DNA of 9,670 nt from Candidatus Rifleibacteriota bacterium (GTDB lineage Bacteria > Riflebacteria > Ozemobacteria > Ozemobacterales > Ozemobacteraceae). Both the position numbers and the translations under genes were made by a program. The DNA lies in assembly GCA_017526725.1 (NCBI GenBank), contig JAFXRA010000187.1, positions 1 to 9,670 on the forward strand, in the 5' to 3' direction. Below the pieces are notes generated by a model, which had not been told where the DNA came from, made no database searches, and saw only the letters and a list, made by a program, of their open reading frames with translations. This document shows positions 5,398 to 9,670 of this stretch, piece after piece. Position 1 is the first letter of the stretch, and the number at the start of each line of letters is the position of its first letter.

Positions 5398-6558
5398 TTA
5401 ATTAAATAGTTTAAATAGTTTTTTCAATGAGTTTTCTTCGTTAATTTTATCGAACAAATTCAAAATTGATTTGGCTGAACCAGCTTCTAGAATGATTCTT
5501 GAAAATGCCGAACTTACAGGTTCAGAATTCAAAATAGATTTAATTATATTTTCATCACTTTCTGTTATCTGTAAAGCTTCATATATTTCCTCTGAAGCTA
5601 CTTGAACAGCCTTAAAAAAGGCCTCTCTGTCTGAATATCTGTCAAAAATTCTTTTTAAAGTTTTTCTAAGTTCCTCTAACAGCAAATACTCTATTTTAGC
5701 TGAAATACCAAATAATTCAGTTTTTCGAGATTCTTTTTCTAACGAGAAAATCTTTTCAAGCTGCAATTTTAAATCATTTAATCTCTGCAGCCTTCTATTG
5801 TCTATCAAAGGCTTAGCTTCAGGCCCCAAATCAAAACATTTCTGTCCGGGAACATTACTGTCAATAATTGTTGAAACAACAGGAGTTATAGAATTTAACT
5901 CTTCTTTTAGCTGAGCAATACTGTTTTGAAAATCTTCTATTTTTATTTTAACTTTAATAGAAGAATTCACTATCATTTCTTTTTCTATGCTTTCGTTTGC
6001 CAGTAAGAAATCATCTAAACAGCCGTTATTAATACTAATATTTAAAATAAAATCTGTTTTATTTTTGATTATTTTGGCCAAATTTTGCTGAACCATAACA
6101 TAGTCTATAAAATCTTCCCAGTAACAATTCTCTTTAAAATGTTTTTTAATAATTAATTCAATTTCTACAAAACTGTCTGTATCTGTTTCATCATTTCCAA
6201 AGAGTGTGGGCTGGAAAACTTCAAAAGAGTCTTCTCCAAAAAGCGTTGGCTGAATAACTGTTTTATTTTTGAAAAAACAATTTAAGTTTATACAGTATAA
6301 TGGCTCGTTGAGATAGCTAAAAAATAAATTATCATAACTATATTTAAGCTTATTTTTGCCGTTTTTATCTATAGGAATACCGAAAAAAAAGTTTTGTAAT
6401 TTTCCGTCATCAAACAATTCAGGCAATAGCAGTGCTGTTCCATTGCTAAATTTAAAAAAAACCTGATATTTTACTAAGCGGCCGCAAAGATGGTCTCGAA
6501 TATCTATCGGTTTAACAATTATTTCTAATCCGCTGTTTTGGCAATTAAATACAGTCAT
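5398..6558 (-). CDS. Uncharacterised 386-residue protein with tandem QPTLFG motifs
   Basis: I do not recognise this family. The protein is soluble, rich in Lys, Glu, Ile, Leu and Phe, with no signal peptide or membrane segment. Residues 1-100 look beta-rich. At 101-110 and 114-123 it carries the near-identical strings VIQPTLFGED and VFQPTLFGND. The middle is mixed. The C-terminal third (about 205-386) is helical, with coiled-coil-like stretches near 205-222 and 255-305, and it contains TELFG at 280-284. QPTLF resembles the Q-x-x-L-F peptide by which bacterial repair and replication proteins bind the sliding clamp (consensus QL[SD]LF); this is inference. The ATG at 6558 has a poor Shine-Dalgarno (AAAGG 15 bases away). 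An in-frame ATT three codons earlier is 6 bases from that AAAGG. It has its own promoter and may lead into the permease gene. Confidence 0.75.
   Translation of the reverse strand: MTVFNCQNSGLEIIVKPIDIRDHLCGRLVKYQVFFKFSNGTALLLPELFDDGKLQNFFFGIPIDKNGKNKLKYSYDNLFFSYLNEPLYCINLNCFFKNKTVIQPTLFGEDSFEVFQPTLFGNDETDTDSFVEIELIIKKHFKENCYWEDFIDYVMVQQNLAKIIKNKTDFILNISINNGCLDDFLLANESIEKEMIVNSSIKVKIKIEDFQNSIAQLKEELNSITPVVSTIIDSNVPGQKCFDLGPEAKPLIDNRRLQRLNDLKLQLEKIFSLEKESRKTELFGISAKIEYLLLEELRKTLKRIFDRYSDREAFFKAVQVASEEIYEALQITESDENIIKSILNSEPVSSAFSRIILEAGSAKSILNLFDKINEENSLKKLFKLFN
6190..6252 (-). repeat. Two QPTLFGxD-coding repeats
   Basis: Codons 103-110 (6252-6229) and 116-123 (6213-6190) encode QPTLFGED and QPTLFGND. 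The DNA copies differ at synonymous third positions (CCA/CCC, ACG/ACA, CTT/CTC) while the peptide is the same. This indicates selection on the peptide rather than a recent DNA duplication. Confidence 0.7.
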
Positions 6559-6595
6559 GCTGTCAATTTGAAACCTTTAATCCTATGATTTATAT

Positions 6596-6624
6596 ATTTT
6601 ATTATTAAAAGAGCTTTAAAACAA
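6596..6624 (-). promoter_or_regulatory. Promoter for the 386-codon gene
   Basis: TTGTTT (6624-6619), a 17-base spacer and TAAAAT (6601-6596) on the minus strand form a good sigma-70 match. The predicted leader is about 30 bases. Confidence 0.5.
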
Positions 6625-6700
6625 GAGTTTTATATTACCAAAACCTAGCACCTAAGCCTGAATCTTTACAATAATTAATACAACAGACAAAGAAAATCAC

Positions 6701-6729
6701 TTTACAAATGGCTTTAAGGTTGCTAGAAT
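6701..6729 (+). promoter_or_regulatory. Promoter for trpB
   Basis: TTTACA (6701-6706), a 17-base spacer and TAGAAT (6724-6729), with a TGC extension before the -10, make a strong sigma-70 match. Transcription would start near 6736, about 27 bases before the ATG. That leaves no room for a leader peptide, T-box or attenuator, so control of the usual tryptophan kind is not seen. Confidence 0.65.
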
Positions 6730-6762
6730 CCCCACATTCAAACTTTTTATTCGGAGCAATAA

Positions 6763-8010
6763 ATGGAATATAAACACTACAGAAATTTACCAGATCAAAC
6801 AGGTCATTATGGACCTTACGGAGGATTTTACAATCTACCAAAAGAATTAGAAGAACAGTTCAAAGAAATAACACATGCTTATTTGACTATTTCTAAATCA
6901 CACAAATTTATTACAGAATTACGTTCAATAAGAAAGCATTTTCAAGGTCGACCAACACCAGTTTATTTTGCAGAACGTTTATCTAATATGGTTGGCGGAG
7001 CAAGAATCTATTTGAAAAGAGAAGATTTGAACCATACCGGTGCTCATAAACTTAATCACTGCATGGGCGAAGCACTTCTCGCAAACTATATGGGCAAAAA
7101 GAAACTCATAGCTGAAACAGGCGCTGGTCAGCACGGTGTTGCTACTGCTACAGCTGCAGCCTATTTTGGTCTTGAATGCGAAATTCACATGGGTGAAGTT
7201 GATATAGAAAAACAAATGCCCAATGTTATTCGAATGAAGCTTTTGGGTGCCAATGTAATACCTGTAAAAACAGGGCTTAGAACCTTGAAAGAAGCTGTTG
7301 ATTCAGCATTCGTATCTTACTTAAAAGACCCCAAAAACAGCTTATACTGCATTGGTTCAGTTGTTGGTCCTCACCCTTATCCAATGCTTGTAAGAGACTT
7401 CCAGCACGTAGTAGGTGTCGAAGCAAGGGAACAGTTCTATGAAATGACTGGCGAACTGCCAGATAATCTAGTAGCCTGCGTTGGCGGCGGAAGCAACTCA
7501 ATTGGTATTTTCACCGGTTTCTTAGATGATGACACAGAAATATACGGTGTAGAACCCTCTGGCAAGTCGTTAGAAATAGGCGGTCATTCAGCTACTCTGT
7601 CTTATGGAACACCTGGCATTATTCACGGTTTTAAATGCTATCTACTTCAAGACGAAAAAGGGGAACCGGCTCCAGTTTATTCAATAGCAAGCGGTCTGGA
7701 TTACCCAGGCGTTGGTCCTGAACATTGCTATTTAAAAGACAACGGCAGAGTTCATTATGTAACTGTTAATGACGAAGAATGTCTTGAAGCTTTCTATACT
7801 CTAAGTAAAGTAGAAGGAATTATCCCGGCTCTTGAAAGTTCTCATGCAGTTGCTTACGCTATGAAACTTGCTGAAACCAAGAAGTATCAGTCTATACTTG
7901 TTAACTTAAGTGGCCGCGGTGATAAAGATATTGATTTCATCACTTCAAATTTCGGTTACACAATTGAAGAAATGCACGAAAGATATAAAGCTTACGCTGA
8001 TAAGAAGTAA
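6763..8010 (+). CDS. trpB: Tryptophan synthase beta chain (TrpB1 type, stand-alone)
   Basis: The product is a full-length, 415-residue PLP enzyme that joins indole and L-serine into L-tryptophan in the cytosol. Visible are the N-terminal HYGPYGGFY segment, [12 protein letters not shown] (62-73), [12 protein letters not shown] with PLP Lys96, [10 protein letters not shown] with Glu118, the phosphate-binding GGGSN (241-245), GLDYPGVG with Asp313, ALESSHA (357-362) and LSGRGDKD (382-389) with Ser383. All catalytic positions are present and the motifs are of TrpB1 type, not TrpB2. After the PLP lysine the sequence reads [10 protein letters not shown], where well-known TrpB proteins read INNALGQALL or TNQVLGQALL. 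No trpA or other trp gene is adjacent, and the next gene converges. The enzyme may meet TrpA made elsewhere or work alone on free indole. GGAG lies 6 bases before the ATG. Confidence 0.93.
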   Translation: MEYKHYRNLPDQTGHYGPYGGFYNLPKELEEQFKEITHAYLTISKSHKFITELRSIRKHFQGRPTPVYFAERLSNMVGGARIYLKREDLNHTGAHKLNHCMGEALLANYMGKKKLIAETGAGQHGVATATAAAYFGLECEIHMGEVDIEKQMPNVIRMKLLGANVIPVKTGLRTLKEAVDSAFVSYLKDPKNSLYCIGSVVGPHPYPMLVRDFQHVVGVEAREQFYEMTGELPDNLVACVGGGSNSIGIFTGFLDDDTEIYGVEPSGKSLEIGGHSATLSYGTPGIIHGFKCYLLQDEKGEPAPVYSIASGLDYPGVGPEHCYLKDNGRVHYVTVNDEECLEAFYTLSKVEGIIPALESSHAVAYAMKLAETKKYQSILVNLSGRGDKDIDFITSNFGYTIEEMHERYKAYADKK

Positions 8011-8022
8011 GCTTTTCTAAAG

Positions 8023-8057
8023 AAAAAATACCTCGAAATGACTTCGAGGTATTTTTT
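8023..8057. terminator. Bidirectional terminator between trpB and the SH3/NlpC-like gene
   Basis: A nearly perfect palindrome: AAAAAATACCTCGAA (8023-8037), a 5-base loop, and TTCGAGGTATTTTTT (8043-8057). It has U tracts in both directions. It starts 12 bases after the trpB stop and lies 11 bases beyond the stop of the minus-strand gene, so it serves both convergent units. Confidence 0.93.
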
Positions 8058-8068
8058 TTATTTAGTAA

Positions 8069-9235
8069 TTATTCACGCTGATCAGCAAATGGGTCGTAGA
8101 TAGCTGTTACGCGTCTGATATTTCCATAAGGTGCGTATTGTGGCAGTTTAGCACGTCCATTAATCATGTTTCTATTGACTTCATCAGTAGTCTGAAGTTT
8201 GCCGCCTCTCAAACAGTCACACCACATTGGAACGCCGTCTTTCAAACCGGCATACATAAACCAGTGGTGAGCATTTGTTGATGGGTTATAGGCTGGATCC
8301 ATATCATATGCTACTTTAACATGAACAAGCATACCCGGCAACAATTTACCCTGTTTAGCTAATTTTTCTAATTCAGGAATCTTCTTGCCTCTATAGGTCT
8401 TATCAGCTTTATAAGCATTATGAGGATAAATAGAATCGTCTTTAGATACATGAGCACCAGCATAATAAGCAACTGTTCCTATATATTGCAGACATTTATC
8501 TTTGGTAGTAAACCATTTAGTCTTTTTAGCTTTTTCAATAGCTTCCAAGAGAATATCTGGAACTTCGGGACCGTTTATTTCAGCACTTGAAAGATTTGTG
8601 TATGGACTATCTGAATTGTCATCATCGCTGTTGTTGCTGTCATCTTCTTTTTTGTTTACAACAGGTTTTCTAATTGGGAAATTTTCTTTTGTTGTTATTT
8701 TAGACTTAGTATGTGCACCGAAACCATTACGCTTAGCTACAGAAGCAGATGATTCTGTTCCATCACCATAAGCATAAGGATGCGGACCATCATAAGCAGG
8801 AGCGTACTTAGTATCAACTAATGAATAGTGTAAATAAGCATAACCACCATTTCCGCTGTATTCAATTTTATACCAGTCTCCTTCTTTAGCTACGATAGTA
8901 ACTTTGGTTCCAGGAGCATAATGTTCCATTATGGTTCCCCAATAAGAATCTCTTACATTCTGAATATTCTGACAGTTTACTGTTCCTTCACAAGGATAGA
9001 GAGAAGGATCATTAAGATTAATTGAACCATAATAACAGGTTTCTGAAGCTATTGACACCAGATTATAGTTTTCATCAACTTTAATCAAGGAAGTATAATC
9101 AGAACTTACCTTTAATGAATCTGTTTTTATAACGTTGTCATCATCGTCAAAAGGACCGGCAAAAAGAGTATTGGCAGAAATAAAAGAACATCCTGCAACA
9201 ACACATATCAAAGCGGTTTTCGTATAAATATTCAT
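8069..9235 (-). CDS. Exported SH3-domain protein with NlpC/P60-like C-terminal domain
   Basis: The protein has 388 residues. The ATG at 9235 is chosen because AGAGGT lies 6 bases upstream and it gives a clean signal peptide. ATGs at 9241 and 9265 would add 2 or 10 residues. Cleavage is likely at TLFA|GPFDD (after residue 26), though VAGC at 13-16 also fits a lipobox. A bacterial SH3 domain covers about 92-138 (NVRDSYWG, APGTKVTIVAKEGDWYKIEY, GYAYLHYS). A Lys/Asp/Ser/Asn linker follows (about 160-212). The C-terminal domain (about 225-385) has DKCLQYIGTVAYYAG, LLPGMLVHV and AHHWFMYAG, the Cys...PGxxV...His order of NlpC/P60 or CHAP cysteine hydrolases, with Cys248 and His323/324 as candidate catalytic residues. 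That would mean cutting peptidoglycan stem peptides. The domain is divergent, so activity is inferred. It is transcribed from its own promoter downstream of the 16S terminator. Confidence 0.75.
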   Translation of the reverse strand: MNIYTKTALICVVAGCSFISANTLFAGPFDDDDNVIKTDSLKVSSDYTSLIKVDENYNLVSIASETCYYGSINLNDPSLYPCEGTVNCQNIQNVRDSYWGTIMEHYAPGTKVTIVAKEGDWYKIEYSGNGGYAYLHYSLVDTKYAPAYDGPHPYAYGDGTESSASVAKRNGFGAHTKSKITTKENFPIRKPVVNKKEDDSNNSDDDNSDSPYTNLSSAEINGPEVPDILLEAIEKAKKTKWFTTKDKCLQYIGTVAYYAGAHVSKDDSIYPHNAYKADKTYRGKKIPELEKLAKQGKLLPGMLVHVKVAYDMDPAYNPSTNAHHWFMYAGLKDGVPMWCDCLRGGKLQTTDEVNRNMINGRAKLPQYAPYGNIRRVTAIYDPFADQRE

Positions 9236-9264
9236 AGACATACCTCTTTTAATAAAACTCCTCA

Positions 9265-9285
9265 TTTATTGTAAAAAACAATAAA
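9265..9285. repeat. Inverted repeat TTTATTGT-N5-ACAATAAA
   Basis: Perfect 8-base arms (9265-9272 and 9278-9285) flank AAAAA. It lies in the leader of the SH3/NlpC-like gene, about 30 bases before the chosen start and 30-50 bases after the predicted transcription start. It could be an operator or a weak leader hairpin. Confidence 0.35.
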
Positions 9286-9314
9286 CAAAACTAAAAATCA
9301 GTACCCTTATAGAT

Positions 9315-9343
9315 ATTATACTTAAAAAAACTTAATTTGTTTA
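9315..9343 (-). promoter_or_regulatory. Promoter for the SH3/NlpC-like gene
   Basis: A perfect TATAAT (9320-9315) lies 17 bases from TAAACA (9343-9338), with A/T tracts upstream and in the spacer. The leader would be about 73 bases. The promoter lies between the 16S terminator and the gene, so the gene does not depend on rRNA transcription. Confidence 0.55.
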
Positions 9344-9365
9344 TAAAAAAACAAACTAAAACAAC

Positions 9366-9395
9366 GAAGCCCTGAGGCACTCGCTTCAGGGCTTC
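9366..9395 (-). terminator. Strong terminator downstream of the 16S rRNA gene
   Basis: A 13-bp stem (GAAGCCCTGAGGC with GCTTCAGGGCTTC, one G-U pair) has a 4-base loop. On the minus strand T-rich sequence follows, including GTTGTTTTAG and a longer T run. It ends rRNA transcription about 126 bases past the 16S 3' end. Confidence 0.85.
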
Positions 9396-9520
9396 ATTTC
9401 AAATTTATGAAGAAGATCAAGAAGACTTTAAGTATTCTTCCAAGCTCGACGAAGAATCCGGTTTTGCGATGCACATAGCTTATTGCTTTGCGTCTTACTC
9501 CAAAACCATGTTCTCCATAG
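9396..9520 (-). other. 16S rRNA trailer
   Basis: This is the transcribed spacer between the mature 16S 3' end and the terminator. It can form a hairpin between GGTTTTG near 9459-9465 and CAAAACC at 9501-9507, and a smaller one around GAAGA/TCTTC near 9421-9442. No tRNA cloverleaf is present. Part of it should pair with the 16S 5' leader, outside the window, for processing. Confidence 0.5.

Positions 9521-9670
<150 letters not shown>

Noticed and set aside
6635..6841. 68-codon minus-strand frame overlapping the trpB start
   Set aside because: It covers the strong trpB promoter and start codon, has no Shine-Dalgarno, and its Cys/Phe-rich composition is unlike the real genes here.
9396..9520. 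tRNA gene in the 16S trailer
   Set aside because: The GGTTTTG/CAAAACC pair looks like an acceptor stem but encloses only about 50 bases. It has no T-loop or anticodon arm and no CCA-type end.

Overview
The window is AT-rich bacterial DNA. It carries eight intact protein genes, one permease gene interrupted by an in-frame stop, one doubtful 42-codon gene and the 3' end of a 16S rRNA gene. Start sites have GGAG-type Shine-Dalgarno sequences, which match the CCTCC at the 16S 3' end. Promoters are of ordinary sigma-70 type and most stop codons are TAA. The TM1266-type hydrogenase-associated protein and the NifX/NifB-type iron-cluster protein suggest a fermentative anaerobe. Two secreted cell-wall proteins (LysM-SGNH and SH3-NlpC-like) suggest an envelope with accessible peptidoglycan. 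The 150 bases of 16S are not enough for me to name the phylum.

Layout. 1-537 is gene-poor, with one doubtful 42-codon minus-strand ORF behind a good promoter. 538-1054 (minus) is a two-gene operon: a DUF3006-like small protein, then the TM1266-family protein. A divergent promoter region (1130-1170) separates it from an alpha/beta hydrolase-fold protein (1203-1910, plus) that has lost its catalytic Ser and His. 1949-6558 is all minus strand: a NifX/NifB-like metal-cluster protein, a secreted LysM-SGNH hydrolase, a uracil permease split by an amber codon, and an unrecognised 386-residue protein with two QPTLFG repeats. TrpB (6763-8010, plus) converges on a secreted SH3/NlpC-P60-like protein (8069-9235, minus), and one bidirectional terminator serves both. 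Upstream of the latter is the 16S 3' end (9521-9670, minus). It is followed by a strong terminator and then a protein gene, so no tRNA or 23S gene follows the 16S.

How the genes fit together. Most units look separately transcribed, with their own promoters and terminators, and no single pathway unites the window. Two links are visible. The DUF3006-like and TM1266 genes form an operon. The two exported proteins share an unusual mature N-terminus (A|xPFDD) and are probably wall enzymes of one envelope system. I found no mobile element, CRISPR array, tRNA or phage gene. The points most worth a second look are the pseudo-hydrolase, the QPTLF repeats that resemble sliding-clamp-binding motifs, the shared PFDD N-terminus, the amber-interrupted permease and the 16S gene without a downstream 23S.
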